From: JANWKQ01 sp040376605
Lineage (GTDB): Bacteria; Bacteroidota; Bacteroidia; CAIKAF01
NCBI GenBank assembly: GCA_040376605.1
Contig: JBEIQI010000069.1
Span: 1 to 12,848, forward strand
Reading direction: 5' to 3'
Length of the DNA: 12,848 nt
Each line of letters begins with the position of its first letter. Position 1 is the first letter of the stretch. This document shows, piece after piece, positions 1-7,955 of the stretch. The notes under the pieces are model-generated. The model saw only the letters and a list, made by a program, of their open reading frames with translations. It was not told where the DNA came from and did not search any database. Both the position numbers and the translations under genes were made by a program.

Positions 1-1
1 A

Positions 2-1315
2 TTAGAATCACGGAACCTCGATTTTGAAAATGTATTTATACTCAATGCCAACGAGGGAATACTTCCGCCAGCAATTGCCAGTGGCTCATTTATTCCTTAT
101 CACCTAAGATATGGATTTGGGCTACCTACCTACAACAACAATGATAGCATGTTTGCTTATTATATTTATCGGTTGTTACATCAATCAAAAAATGTGTATT
201 TCTTGTACAATAATGTAGCCGATGAACATACTAAGGCGGAAGTATCGAGATATATTGTTCAACTCAAATTAGAGTCGGGACTTAGCTATAGAGAGTATCA
301 GCAAAAAATAGAATTTATTACGCCAAAAATACTTCCGATAGCTATCGACAAAACTAAAAATGTACAAGAACATCTTTCAACCTATTATACCGAAGCTGAT
401 ACCAATTATTTAACGCCTTCGGCATTAAATGTATACTTAGATTGTTCGTTAAAATTCTATTTTAAATACATAGCCAATATAAAGGAACTCGACAATGTAT
501 CGGATGAGATAGACCCGGCCACTTTCGGTAATTTATTGCACAACACCATGCAAAATATCTATGTATTGTTTGCCGAAACTAGGCAGAAAAGCGACAACAA
601 AGGTATTGTGATGATAGAAAAAGCAGATATCCCTGTTCTATTTTCGATGGTAGATGAGGCCATTAAACAAGCCATGATGAAGGAATTCTCCAATCCTAAA
701 AAGCCTCGTCAGGTGGAGTTGGTAGGAGATTATTATATTATTTATCATATACTGCAACAATATGCTCAAAACATATTGCGCATGGATGAGCAAACCGTTC
801 CAAAACAAATTCCTGTACTCGAAGAAAAATATACTTTTAAGTATACCTATAAAAATACCATTCGTATAGGCGGAAGAATTGACCGGATAGATGCTTATGG
901 AGATGTGATAAAGGTATTGGATTATAAAACGGGAAAGGTAGATAAGAAGAATGAATTTAGTTCGGTGAGTGAATTATTCGATCGAAACAACAAGAAAAGG
1001 AAGGAATATATTTTTCAAATATTTTTGTATACCTATTTGCTCTCTCAAAACGACTACGCAGGCAAAACCGTTGTTCCACAACTATTGTTTATTCGCGAAA
1101 GTTATCAAAAAGATTTCGAGGCTTTGGTGCAGCATAAAAGCCAGAGCGGTGTCAATAAAGTACAGTCTATCGATCATTTTGCTGAAGAGTTCAAACAGGA
1201 ACTTAATGCATTGTTAGAGGAGTTTTTCGATCCATCTGTTCCATACTTGCAAACAGAGAATCAGGATAAATGTCAATATTGCCCGTATGTGGATATATGC
1301 AATAGAAGGCAGTAA
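2..1315 (+). CDS. AddB-type PD-(D/E)XK Fe-S nuclease (C-terminal part, 5' truncated)
   Basis: This is the C-terminal part of a RecB-like nuclease of the AddB kind, which acts with an AddA/UvrD-type helicase in processing double-strand breaks. The reading frame is open from base 2, well upstream of the first ATG at 149, so the gene begins outside the window. The upstream codons read LNANEGILP, a motif of the inactive helicase half of these proteins. Counting from the ATG at 149, the nuclease core shows H131 (GNLLH), D245/D248 (GGRIDRID), D258-Y-K260 and Q290 (the QxxxY-like motif). Cys99 plus C375, C378 and C384 form the spaced four-cysteine set that binds a 4Fe-4S cluster in AddB. All catalytic residues appear present. 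The stop lies 3 bp from the convergent pth stop, with no terminator between them. Bacteroidota homologues are usually labelled only as PD-(D/E)XK nuclease family, so I give no symbol. Confidence 0.87.
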   Translation, partial: LESRNLDFENVFILNANEGILPPAIASGSFIPYHLRYGFGLPTYNNNDSMFAYYIYRLLHQSKNVYFLYNNVADEHTKAEVSRYIVQLKLESGLSYREYQQKIEFITPKILPIAIDKTKNVQEHLSTYYTEADTNYLTPSALNVYLDCSLKFYFKYIANIKELDNVSDEIDPATFGNLLHNTMQNIYVLFAETRQKSDNKGIVMIEKADIPVLFSMVDEAIKQAMMKEFSNPKKPRQVELVGDYYIIYHILQQYAQNILRMDEQTVPKQIPVLEEKYTFKYTYKNTIRIGGRIDRIDAYGDVIKVLDYKTGKVDKKNEFSSVSELFDRNNKKRKEYIFQIFLYTYLLSQNDYAGKTVVPQLLFIRESYQKDFEALVQHKSQSGVNKVQSIDHFAEEFKQELNALLEEFFDPSVPYLQTENQDKCQYCPYVDICNRRQ

Positions 1316-1318
1316 ATC

Positions 1319-1882
1319 TTACTTCGTATTAAAAAAATTCATGGTCCTCTCTAGTCCAATATGCCCAAAACTTAAAACAGCCTCGGCAGATTTTTTAATG
1401 GTTGCTTTCAACAATTCCTGTTCTTCTGCAGCCCATTTCCCCAATACATAATCTACTTGTTGGCCTTTACCAAAATCGTTGCCTACTCCAAAACGAAGCC
1501 TTATATAGTCGGACGTGCCTAGCACCTCCATAATATTTTTTAAACCATTGTGGCCTCCATCACTGCCCTTTGCTCTTATCCTGATCTTACCTAACGGTAA
1601 AGCAATATCATCGGTAATGATAAACACATTTTTAAGCTCAACCTTTTCTTTTTGCATCCAATAATTTACCGCTTTACCACTTAAGTTCATATATGTGGAA
1701 GGTTTTACCAATACAAACTGTTTGCCTTTATTTTTAATGGTACACACATCGGCTAAACGATCGGTTACAAAAACTCCGGCATTGTTTTCGGCCAGATGGT
1801 CCAAAACATCAAAACCAATATTATGTCGGGTATTTTTATACTCAGCACCAATATTACCTAAACCAACGATCAGGAATTTCAT
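1319..1882 (-). CDS. pth: Peptidyl-tRNA hydrolase
   Basis: Cleaves the ester bond of peptidyl-tRNAs that drop off ribosomes, recycling tRNA in the cytoplasm. The 187-residue length is normal for bacterial Pth. The family signature is complete: N10 in GLGN, catalytic H20 in TRHNIGF, N66 in KPSTYMNLSG, D91/D92 in ITDD and N112 in SDGGHNGL. These correspond to N10, H20, N68, D93 and N114 of the E. coli enzyme. The start is fixed by the family N-terminus MKFLIVGLGN. An AT-rich box, TATTTTTA (minus strand, 1894 to 1887), lies only 4 bases upstream of the ATG and resembles the Bacteroidota -7 element, but it is not exact. A long inverted repeat follows immediately upstream, so pth appears to be the first gene of its transcript. 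It converges on the nuclease gene with a 3-bp gap. Confidence 0.97.
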   Translation of the reverse strand: MKFLIVGLGNIGAEYKNTRHNIGFDVLDHLAENNAGVFVTDRLADVCTIKNKGKQFVLVKPSTYMNLSGKAVNYWMQKEKVELKNVFIITDDIALPLGKIRIRAKGSDGGHNGLKNIMEVLGTSDYIRLRFGVGNDFGKGQQVDYVLGKWAAEEQELLKATIKKSAEAVLSFGHIGLERTMNFFNTK

Positions 1883-1904
1883 GATGTAAAAATAATATTT
1901 AATA

Positions 1905-2050
1905 GCTAATACCGGTGCTTCGTTTTACCCCGGCTTAGTAGCAGTAACCCTGTAAAAGTTTTGCTTGGTATGCGTACCCTTTACTCAGCAAAGCTTACAG
2001 GGTTATACTGCTACTTGCACCGGGGGTACCACTTCGCCCCGGGCTAATCA
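1905..2050. repeat. Long quasi-palindromic element
   Basis: The two halves of this stretch are imperfect reverse complements of each other. The inner arms are 1930-1965 and 1987-2023. Within them AGTAGCAGTA (1937-1946) pairs with TACTGCTACT (2006-2015), and AACCCTGTAA (1946-1955) pairs with TTACAGGGTT (1995-2004). The centre holds a small hairpin, GGTA-tgcg-TACC (1967-1978). The outer arms are GC-rich CCGG...CCCCGG blocks at 1912-1933 and 2020-2042, which also match each other in inverted orientation. The block is far more GC-rich than its surroundings. It sits between the divergent pth and SH3-protein genes and contains no open frame of note. It could be a MITE- or REP-doublet-like mobile repeat or a structured RNA; copies elsewhere in the genome would decide. 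Confidence 0.75.
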
Positions 2051-2138
2051 CAAAACCTTGCTTTAGTTAATATAAAATAAAACTGTTCTCAACTTTGAAC
2101 GAATTATTGCTATACTTTTATACAGTTAAAACAATCTT

Positions 2139-2978
2139 ATGAAAAAAACACTCTGGGTCATTGCTGTATTGTTCATGACCCTTCAAATTCAAGCACAAGT
2201 GGAAGAAACCGCATATGCTAATTTTTACCAAGACTCTACCTATTATATCATTGCAGACAAGGCCAACATCCGGTCCAAGGCCGATACTTCTGCAAAAGTT
2301 ATGGGCCAGTTATCCATCGGTGAAAAGATAAAGATAGTAGAGGTTACCAACCAAACCTATACTAAAAATGGATATACCACTAATTGGTACAAGGTGCAGT
2401 ATACAGATAAAGAAACGAAGGCCGAGGGTTATATTTGGGGAGGACTCATCGCATCTAAAACCGTAAAAAGTACCACTGACAAAGACCTTTATTTTATGTA
2501 TGCAGTAAACAAAGTGATCAAACTAGAATATTACGACGAAGTATATATACAAGTAAGAGTTTGTAAGAACCATGTTCAATTGGCCAAATTAGATATGAAG
2601 GCGGTTGGTAGCATAAGAACCTACAATACAGCCGAAAGCATGGGTGCAAAAGGCGTAAACGGCGTAAAGGATATTTTTAAAATTAATTTTAGCGATGGAT
2701 ATTGTGCAGGAGCATTTGGTGATGCTTATTTCTTTTGGGATGGTAAAGATTTGTTCCATGTAAAAACTTTAGATGAAGGTTTTGATGCACCTTATTCTGC
2801 TACCAATGTATTTATCTTTCCAACAGATGAAAAAGGTAAAAAAGGATATATCATCAATAAAAGTGAAAGTGGATTTTATGGCGATGATGATAAATTCCAT
2901 TTAGAAGACTGGGAAAGGATCATGTATAAATGGGACGGTTCAAAACTTGTAGCTGTAAAGACCGAAAAGAAGAAATAA
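2139..2978 (+). CDS. Exported SH3-domain protein
   Basis: A 279-residue protein with an N-terminal signal peptide: basic MKK, a hydrophobic run to about residue 16, and a likely cut after QIQA near residue 19-20. It is probably periplasmic or secreted. Residues about 35-108 form a bacterial SH3-like domain with the usual ADKANIRSKAD opening, a VMGQLSIGEKIKI strand pair and a closing GYIWGGLI. Such domains commonly bind peptides or cell-wall material. The remaining 170 residues look beta-rich, with repeated Y/W-G-D patterns (FGDAYFFWDGKDL, MYKWDGSKLV), and I do not recognise them as a named domain. No catalytic motif is visible, so a cell-envelope role is only inferred. The ATG is supported by the signal peptide directly after it. 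It is transcribed away from pth and followed by polA 80 bp downstream. Confidence 0.8.
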   Translation: MKKTLWVIAVLFMTLQIQAQVEETAYANFYQDSTYYIIADKANIRSKADTSAKVMGQLSIGEKIKIVEVTNQTYTKNGYTTNWYKVQYTDKETKAEGYIWGGLIASKTVKSTTDKDLYFMYAVNKVIKLEYYDEVYIQVRVCKNHVQLAKLDMKAVGSIRTYNTAESMGAKGVNGVKDIFKINFSDGYCAGAFGDAYFFWDGKDLFHVKTLDEGFDAPYSATNVFIFPTDEKGKKGYIINKSESGFYGDDDKFHLEDWERIMYKWDGSKLVAVKTEKKK

Positions 2979-3019
2979 TTTATCCTTCGCAAAAGCCGCC
3001 CAAATATCCCTTAAAATGC

Positions 3020-3027
3020 TAAATTTG
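3020..3027 (+). promoter_or_regulatory. Probable -7 box of polA promoter
   Basis: TAAATTTG matches the Bacteroidota sigma-A -7 consensus TAnnTTTG exactly and lies 31 bases before the chosen polA ATG, implying a leader of roughly 25 nt. No good TTTG -33 element is found at the usual distance, so the call rests on the -7 box and position. Confidence 0.4.
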
Positions 3028-3058
3028 TTGCACAGGCATAAAATGCTTGTTCAATAAA

Positions 3059-5938
3059 ATGTCTGAAGAAAAAAAATTATTCCTGATAGATGGATTTGCG
3101 ATGATCTATCGTGCCTATTTTGCCTTTATAAAAAATCCACGTATCAATTCGAGAGGATTAAATACATCGGCTATGTTTGGTTTTACCAATCTTTTAAATG
3201 ATGTATTAAAAAAACATAAGCCTACACATTTAGCGGTAGTGTTTGACCCCTTAGAAGGGGATGAAGAAGTGGAAGACAGAAATACTCTTTACGAAGATTA
3301 CAAAGCACATAGAGAGCCTATGCCTGAGGATCTCCAAAAATCTCTTCCCTATATCGAAAAATTAGTAGCCGCGTATAATATTCCATTGTTGGTAATGAAT
3401 GGCTATGAGGCAGATGACCTAGTAGGAACTCTGGTAAAAAAAGCAGAGCAAAAAGGGTTTAAATGTTATATGATGACCCATGATAAAGATTATGGCCAAC
3501 TGGTAAGTGATAATATTTTTTGGTATCGTCCCGGGAGTTATGGTAACCCCGATGAAGTATTAGGGGTTGCGGAAGTGTGTAAAAAATTCGATGTAGAAAC
3601 TCCCGAACAAGTAATTGATTTGTTAGGTTTAATGGGAGATAGTGCCGATAATATTCCGGGCATCAAAGGAGTAGGTGAAAAAACAGCACAAAAATTCATC
3701 AAGGAATACGGATCGGTAGAAGGTTTGTTGGCCAATACTGATAAGCTTAAAGGCAAGATGAAAGAAAAGGTGGAAGAAGGGGCCGAAATGGCTCGTCTAT
3801 CAAGGATATTAGCCACTATTATTACCGATGTTCCCATTGAGTTTGATGAAGAACAATTAAGGGTAAAGGAATGGAACAAACCTGCATTAAAAGAACTTTT
3901 TGCCGAATTAGAATTTCGAACCTTAAGTGAAAGATTGTTAGGAGAAAGTTTGAGTCAGGTACAAGTAGTTAGCAAATCGGTAGGTGGGCAAGGCGACTTG
4001 TTTGCAACGGATGAAGAAAATGCAGCAACTGTTCTTACTAAAACCTCCACTCAACCAAAAGAAACAGTTGTACGTGAAGAAAAAGAAGATAGCCAGTTTG
4101 TTGACTTGAAAAAGTTAGCCGATGTTCCGCATCAATATTTTACGGTAACCGAACCTGTTTGGAGAAAAGAATTATTGGCCGAATTGTTACAACAAACGGA
4201 AGTGTCGGTAGATACCGAAACTACGGGGCTTGACCCATTGGTAGCAGAGATTGTTGGTTTATCTTTTTGCTTTAAAAAGAACCAGGCATTTTATATTCCT
4301 ATGCCAGTAGAGTTCGAAAAATGTGTAGAGATCCTGGCAGAATTTAAACCTATTTTCGAAAGTGAGACCATCACCAAAATAGGGCAGAACATTAAATACG
4401 ATATGCAGATTCTAAAAAATTATGGCTGCGAAATAAAAGGTCCTATTTACGATACCATGCTGGCACATTATGTTTTTCAGCCTGAGCAACGGCATGGAAT
4501 GGATTATTTAAGTCAAACCTTTTTGCACTACACCCCTATACCTACAGAAGAAATTATAGGTCCTAAAGGCAAAAAGCAAAAAAGCATGCGGGATATTGAG
4601 ATTGAAAAAGTGTCTGAATATTGCAATGAAGATACCGATGTTACCTATCAGTTAAAACAGGTATTTGTGCCACAAGTAAAAAATGTACAAACCGATCAGG
4701 TATTAGAAAAAATAGAACTTCCACTGGTGCCTGTATTATGCAATATGGAAAGAGCCGGCATACGCATTAATGAAGAGTTCTTAGCCAACTATTCGGCTCA
4801 ATTAAAGATAGAGGCAGATAAGCATGAGCAAGCTGTATACGAGCAGGCAGGTGAACAATTTAATTTAGCATCTCCCAAACAATTAGGCGATGTACTTTTT
4901 GAAAAATTAAAGCTGACCATCCCGGGGAAGAAAAAAATAAAAACGACCAAAACAGGTCAATACGCAACCGGAGAAGAAGTATTGGTTCTATTAGCAGAAG
5001 AACACCAGATCGTTAGAGATATATTAGAATTTAGAGAACTTACCAAACTCCGGTCTACCTATGTAGATGCTTTACCCGAGTTGGTGAACAAAAAAACAGG
5101 AAGAGTACATACTACTTTTCAGCAAGCTATTGCAGTTACAGGTCGTTTAAGTTCTCAATATCCCAATTTGCAAAACATTCCTGTAAGAACAGAAAGGGGA
5201 AAAGAAATAAGAAAAGCATTTATTGCTCGTGATAGCGACCATGTATTACTTTCGGCCGATTACTCCCAAATAGAATTGAGAGTGATAGCCGCACTAAGTG
5301 GTGATGTAAATATGTGTGATGCTTTTGTTAGGGGAATTAACATTCATACAGCTACAGCTGCCAAAGTTTTTGGTGTAAACGAAACAGAAGTAACCAAAGA
5401 AATGAGGTACAAAGCAAAGAGTGTAAACTTTGGCATCATATACGGACAAGGACAAAGAGGTTTGGCAGATAATTTGAAGATCTCTTCCGAGGAAGCCGGC
5501 ATAATTTTAAATAGCTATAAAGAACAGTATAAATCAATTGATGAATTTAAAGAATCACAAATAGAATTTGCCCGTGAAAATGGTTATGTACAAACTTTGT
5601 TGGGACGTAAAAGATGGCTTGCCGACATTAACGAACAAAATGGAGCCGTAAGAAGTTTTGCGGAAAGAAATGCCGTAAACATGCCAATTCAGGGATCTGC
5701 TGCAGATATGATAAAACTCGCCATGATAAAAATTGATGCTGCTATTAAAAAAGCCGGATTAAAATCAAAGATGGTATTACAGGTGCATGATGAACTGGTA
5801 TTTGATGCATTAAGAAGCGAGGTAGAACTCTTAAAACCAATTATTCTGGAAAACATGCAGAATGCCATGCCTTTACCAAATGGTGTTCCGGTTATTGCAG
5901 AAGTTGGAATGGGTGATAATTGGTTGGAAGCACATTAA
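3059..5938 (+). CDS. polA: DNA polymerase I
   Basis: Fills gaps and removes primers in replication and repair. The 959-residue protein has three domains. The 5'-nuclease (about 1-300) has D11, E117, D119, D120, D142, D144 and a GDSADNIPGIKGVG helix-hairpin motif. The 3'-5' exonuclease (about 355-540) has all key residues: D385/E387 (DTE), N444/D448 and Y521/D525, so proofreading should be active, unlike in Taq-type enzymes. The polymerase (about 550-959) has motif A D734 in DYSQIELR, motif B R783/K787/F791, and motif C H910-D911-E912. Phe at 791 predicts discrimination against dideoxynucleotides. I chose ATG 3059 (MSEEKKLFLIDG) because family members begin just before the LFLIDG strand. A TTG at 3047 would add only four residues (MFNK). 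A promoter-like TAAATTTG lies at 3020. No terminator separates it from the DUF1684 gene 41 bp downstream, so partial read-through is likely. Confidence 0.97.
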   Translation: MSEEKKLFLIDGFAMIYRAYFAFIKNPRINSRGLNTSAMFGFTNLLNDVLKKHKPTHLAVVFDPLEGDEEVEDRNTLYEDYKAHREPMPEDLQKSLPYIEKLVAAYNIPLLVMNGYEADDLVGTLVKKAEQKGFKCYMMTHDKDYGQLVSDNIFWYRPGSYGNPDEVLGVAEVCKKFDVETPEQVIDLLGLMGDSADNIPGIKGVGEKTAQKFIKEYGSVEGLLANTDKLKGKMKEKVEEGAEMARLSRILATIITDVPIEFDEEQLRVKEWNKPALKELFAELEFRTLSERLLGESLSQVQVVSKSVGGQGDLFATDEENAATVLTKTSTQPKETVVREEKEDSQFVDLKKLADVPHQYFTVTEPVWRKELLAELLQQTEVSVDTETTGLDPLVAEIVGLSFCFKKNQAFYIPMPVEFEKCVEILAEFKPIFESETITKIGQNIKYDMQILKNYGCEIKGPIYDTMLAHYVFQPEQRHGMDYLSQTFLHYTPIPTEEIIGPKGKKQKSMRDIEIEKVSEYCNEDTDVTYQLKQVFVPQVKNVQTDQVLEKIELPLVPVLCNMERAGIRINEEFLANYSAQLKIEADKHEQAVYEQAGEQFNLASPKQLGDVLFEKLKLTIPGKKKIKTTKTGQYATGEEVLVLLAEEHQIVRDILEFRELTKLRSTYVDALPELVNKKTGRVHTTFQQAIAVTGRLSSQYPNLQNIPVRTERGKEIRKAFIARDSDHVLLSADYSQIELRVIAALSGDVNMCDAFVRGINIHTATAAKVFGVNETEVTKEMRYKAKSVNFGIIYGQGQRGLADNLKISSEEAGIILNSYKEQYKSIDEFKESQIEFARENGYVQTLLGRKRWLADINEQNGAVRSFAERNAVNMPIQGSAADMIKLAMIKIDAAIKKAGLKSKMVLQVHDELVFDALRSEVELLKPIILENMQNAMPLPNGVPVIAEVGMGDNWLEAH

Positions 5939-5939
5939 G

Positions 5940-5973
5940 GGATTTGCGATTTAAGATTGTGGATTTTAGATTA
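5940..5973 (+). repeat. Short degenerate GATTT repeat
   Basis: The spacer after polA contains GATTT or GATT(A/G) units at 5941, 5948, 5954, 5962 and 5968, roughly every 6-8 bases (GATTTGCGATTTAAGATTG and onward). Similar degenerate GATTT-type strings are common between Bacteroidota genes. No function can be assigned. Confidence 0.35.
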
Positions 5974-5979
5974 ATAAAC

Positions 5980-6591
5980 ATGAAGAACTTTCTCATTATA
6001 TTCTTTCTCTTTGGATGTTCTATTTTGAAGGCACAATCCAACGATTCTATAAAAGCAGACATCATACAATATCATCAAACACTCAATAGTGAATATGGAG
6101 ACCCCTCTACATCACCTCTGGATTCAGCCGATCTGGTAAAATTTTCGTCGCTCAATTTTTATTCCCCTGATTTAAAATACAGGGTAATGGCAACCTTCAC
6201 AAAAGTAAAGAAGCTGAAAAAATTTAAAATGAAAACAAGTACCGATAGAAAACCGGAATATGCAAAATATGGAGAAGTCCATTTTAAAATTGATGGAGTA
6301 AGTTATAAATTGAATGTATATCAGAATATTGAATTTTCGAAAAAAGCAGGATTTGAAAAATATTTATTTCTACCATTTACCGATCTCACTAATGGAGATT
6401 CCACCTATGGCGGAGGAAGGTATATTGACCTGGAAATTCCTGAAGAAAAGACCATTGTGATAGATTTCAACAAGGCCTACAATCCCTATTGCGCCTATGC
6501 CCATAGATATTCATGCCCTATTCCTCCAGCGGAGAATTTTTTGAATGTGAAGATCGAGGCGGGAGTGAAAGATGGGTTGATATATAAATAA
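5980..6591 (+). CDS. Exported DUF1684 family protein
   Basis: A 203-residue protein of the DUF1684 family, whose biochemical role is unknown to me. The family signature fills the C-terminal half: FTDLTNGDSTYGGGRYIDL (about residues 133-151), DFNKAYNPYCAY (162-173), then SCPIPP and AENFLNVKIEAGVK to about residue 197. Residues 1-19 are a signal peptide (MKNFLIIFFL then FGCSILKAQ). LFGC at 10-13 resembles a lipobox, but the hydrophobic stretch continues to a better signal-peptidase I site at KAQ, so a soluble periplasmic product is more likely. The frame is open upstream to 5920, overlapping polA, but those 20 extra residues would put charged sequence before the signal peptide; ATG 5980 is therefore preferred. 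It follows polA by 41 bp on the same strand, with no obvious functional link. Confidence 0.85.
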   Translation: MKNFLIIFFLFGCSILKAQSNDSIKADIIQYHQTLNSEYGDPSTSPLDSADLVKFSSLNFYSPDLKYRVMATFTKVKKLKKFKMKTSTDRKPEYAKYGEVHFKIDGVSYKLNVYQNIEFSKKAGFEKYLFLPFTDLTNGDSTYGGGRYIDLEIPEEKTIVIDFNKAYNPYCAYAHRYSCPIPPAENFLNVKIEAGVKDGLIYK

Positions 6592-6644
6592 TTTTTGCTT
6601 CGAATTATCAGATCACGACCTTCGCCGGGATGACGTTTTGAGAA

Positions 6645-6687
6645 TTTCAGTACTTCGTCCAGGCTGAGCTTGGACGAAGTGCTGAAA
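6645..6687. terminator. Long hairpin between convergent genes
   Basis: TTTCAGTACTTCGTCCA (6645-6661) pairs with TGGACGAAGTGCTGAAA (6671-6687): a 17-bp stem with one G-T wobble and a 9-base loop. It lies between the stops of the DUF1684 gene (6591) and the MmcQ/YjbR gene (6743), where a bidirectional terminator is expected. Neither side has a clean run of Ts, so it may instead be a dispersed repeat of the CTTCGnnnAGCTCAGCCTG kind that also blocks read-through. Confidence 0.45.
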
Positions 6688-6703
6688 TAAAATTAAGCCA
6701 GTT

Positions 6704-6721
6704 TCCCATCTCCAGATGGGA
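6704..6721. repeat. Small perfect hairpin
   Basis: TCCCATCT and AGATGGGA flank a CC loop, giving an 8-bp perfect stem 16 bases after the larger hairpin. With the CGCCGGGATGACG string at 6623-6635 it suggests a mosaic of repeat pieces in this convergent spacer. Confidence 0.35.
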
Positions 6722-6742
6722 TCCCAAGCAACGAAGCAACAA

Positions 6743-7102
6743 TTACATTCTCGACAATTCCTCTTTCAGCTTTTTGGTTAACCCTGACACTACCAGGTCA
6801 TAAGAATGACTGACTAACTCTTTTACGAATTTATCTTTTAACCCTCCTGAATAAGAGACTGTATTCCAATGTAATTTGCTCATATGATATCCTGGGAAAA
6901 TATCATCACTAAACTCCTCACGAAGTTCAATGGCATATTCGGGATTACATTTTAAATTAACGGTATGTGCATCGTTATCCAGACCTACCAATGCGAACAT
7001 TTTACCCATTACTTTAAATACCAGGGTTGTCTCATCGAAAGGAAATTCTTCCGTTACCCCTTTTTTTTCGATACAATATGCTCTCAATTCTTCAATATTC
7101 AT
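6743..7102 (-). CDS. MmcQ/YjbR family protein
   Basis: A 119-residue protein of the MmcQ/YjbR family, small alpha-beta proteins with a cytosolic DNA-binding-like (CyaY-type) fold and mostly unknown function. Family marks are the N-terminal helix NIEELRAYC, KKGVTEEFPFDETTLVFKV near residues 13-31, the strand GKMFALVGL, the NLKCNPEYAIELREEF segment, and PGYHMSKLHWNTV near residues 70-82. Length is typical. The ATG overlaps the stop of the upstream cyclase gene in an ATGA (7102-7099), so translation is probably coupled and the two are one operon. An eight-A run (T8 on + at 7061-7068) followed by four Gs falls inside codons 12-15 and could be prone to slippage, though the frame is intact here. 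Confidence 0.88.
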   Translation of the reverse strand: MNIEELRAYCIEKKGVTEEFPFDETTLVFKVMGKMFALVGLDNDAHTVNLKCNPEYAIELREEFSDDIFPGYHMSKLHWNTVSYSGGLKDKFVKELVSHSYDLVVSGLTKKLKEELSRM

Positions 7103-7863
7103 TTATCCACTTTTTGGATTGGATAAATTACCGGCTTAGAAGGTGATGCATCATTCTCAAAGGAAGCAATTTGTAGATTAAGGAAATAATAGCCATCCTT
7201 CGCCTCATCCGGAACATAAATCATTTCCGTAATGGTGGCGTTTGTTCTCGTCTTATGTGGGTATTGCCAAAAAGAGTGATGGGCTTCTAATTTTCCTTCA
7301 TCATTTTCCCTATCCACCGAAGGAAGATCAATGAGTAAATGCCGAATTCCTGCTTTTACTAACTGTTCGGTTACTGAATAGTGAATATATGGGGGATTGG
7401 TATTACTATAGTTCTTAAGAAGTTTGTCTTCGCCATTGGGTAAAGTCCTAATAATAAGCGCCTTAACCATAGATAGCTCATGAAGCCAGGGTTGTATTTG
7501 ATTCATTAGGATAACTTTATCACCATTCTCCATTTCTTGTGGTTTTATGGTTACCAAAAGGGCACAATAAAATGGATCATTATGACATTGGTTAATGGTG
7601 TAGGGTTCGCTAGAAATATGCCCAACACATTCGGTATGCGTACCGTGTCCATGAGGATTAAAATAAATATCCCTAAAATTAACCGATCCGCCCTTATTTA
7701 CATCTCCAATAAAGCCTTCAGCCTCCACAGGGATCATTTTTACAGGCCCACAGTACCAAGCCGTGGGATTTTGGTCACCATTTTTTAAAGGAATTGAAAG
7801 GTCGATAGGGTTCGACAAATCAACGCTATATTCCTGACTATCAATTACTAAAGTAAATTCCAT
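7099..7863 (-). CDS. Cyclase family metal-dependent hydrolase (kynurenine formamidase-like)
   Basis: A 254-residue member of the cyclase family (PF04199), which contains kynurenine formamidase, isatin hydrolase and polyketide cyclase relatives. The metal site motif appears at residues 71-82 as HGHGTHTECVGH, matching the HxGTHxD...H pattern with Glu in place of Asp. The opening DLSNPIDLSIPL is typical, as are HLLIDLPSVDRENDEGK (about 175-191) and the AHHSFW segment carrying a second His pair near residue 195. No signal peptide, so cytosolic. I would not call it kynB: no tryptophan-catabolism gene is nearby, and the Glu variant points to another subgroup of unknown substrate. It is the first gene of a two-gene operon with the MmcQ/YjbR gene, overlapping by 4 bp. 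It is divergent from the Kazal-lipoprotein gene, and the 92-bp gap must hold both promoters. Confidence 0.88.
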   Translation of the reverse strand: MEFTLVIDSQEYSVDLSNPIDLSIPLKNGDQNPTAWYCGPVKMIPVEAEGFIGDVNKGGSVNFRDIYFNPHGHGTHTECVGHISSEPYTINQCHNDPFYCALLVTIKPQEMENGDKVILMNQIQPWLHELSMVKALIIRTLPNGEDKLLKNYSNTNPPYIHYSVTEQLVKAGIRHLLIDLPSVDRENDEGKLEAHHSFWQYPHKTRTNATITEMIYVPDEAKDGYYFLNLQIASFENDASPSKPVIYPIQKVDK

Positions 7864-7931
7864 GATTCAGCCCTCTAAATTTTCAATAAAAGTATTAATT
7901 CGGGAGGATTAAAAATGCAACCCAGGCCAAG

Positions 7932-7938
7932 TATTTTG
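7932..7938 (+). promoter_or_regulatory. Possible -7 box for the Kazal-sigma-barrel operon
   Basis: TATTTTG is one base short of the TAnnTTTG consensus and lies 17 bases before the ATG at 7956. No convincing -33 TTTG is seen, so support is weak. Confidence 0.25.
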
Positions 7939-7955
7939 CATCTTCCTAGTTAAAG

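Noticed and set aside
2094..2120. TTTG...TATACTTT as a promoter for the SH3-protein gene
   Set aside because: The spacing between the two elements is about 13 bases, too short for the usual -33/-7 pair, and the second element misses the final TTTG.
3047..3058. TTG start giving four extra residues (MFNK) to DNA polymerase I
   Set aside because: ATG 3059 gives MSEEKKLFLIDG, matching the usual short lead before the first strand of the 5'-nuclease domain.
3538..3879. Minus-strand open frame of 113 codons inside polA
   Set aside because: Antisense to well-conserved polymerase I sequence; composition shows only serine- and leucine-rich shadow coding.
5920..5979. Upstream start for the DUF1684 gene, overlapping polA
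   Set aside because: It would place 20 charged residues before a clear signal peptide, and the extra sequence is the GATTT-rich spacer.
7061..7068. Eight-T run in the MmcQ/YjbR gene as a phase-variable tract
   Set aside because: The run encodes ordinary Lys codons, is short, and nothing suggests a surface or contingency function.
7915..7953. Twelve-codon ORF (MQPRPSILHLPS) with GGGAGG upstream, a possible leader peptide of the Kazal operon
   Set aside because: Bacteroidota rarely use Shine-Dalgarno signals. The -7-like box at 7932 lies inside the ORF, and no attenuator hairpin follows.
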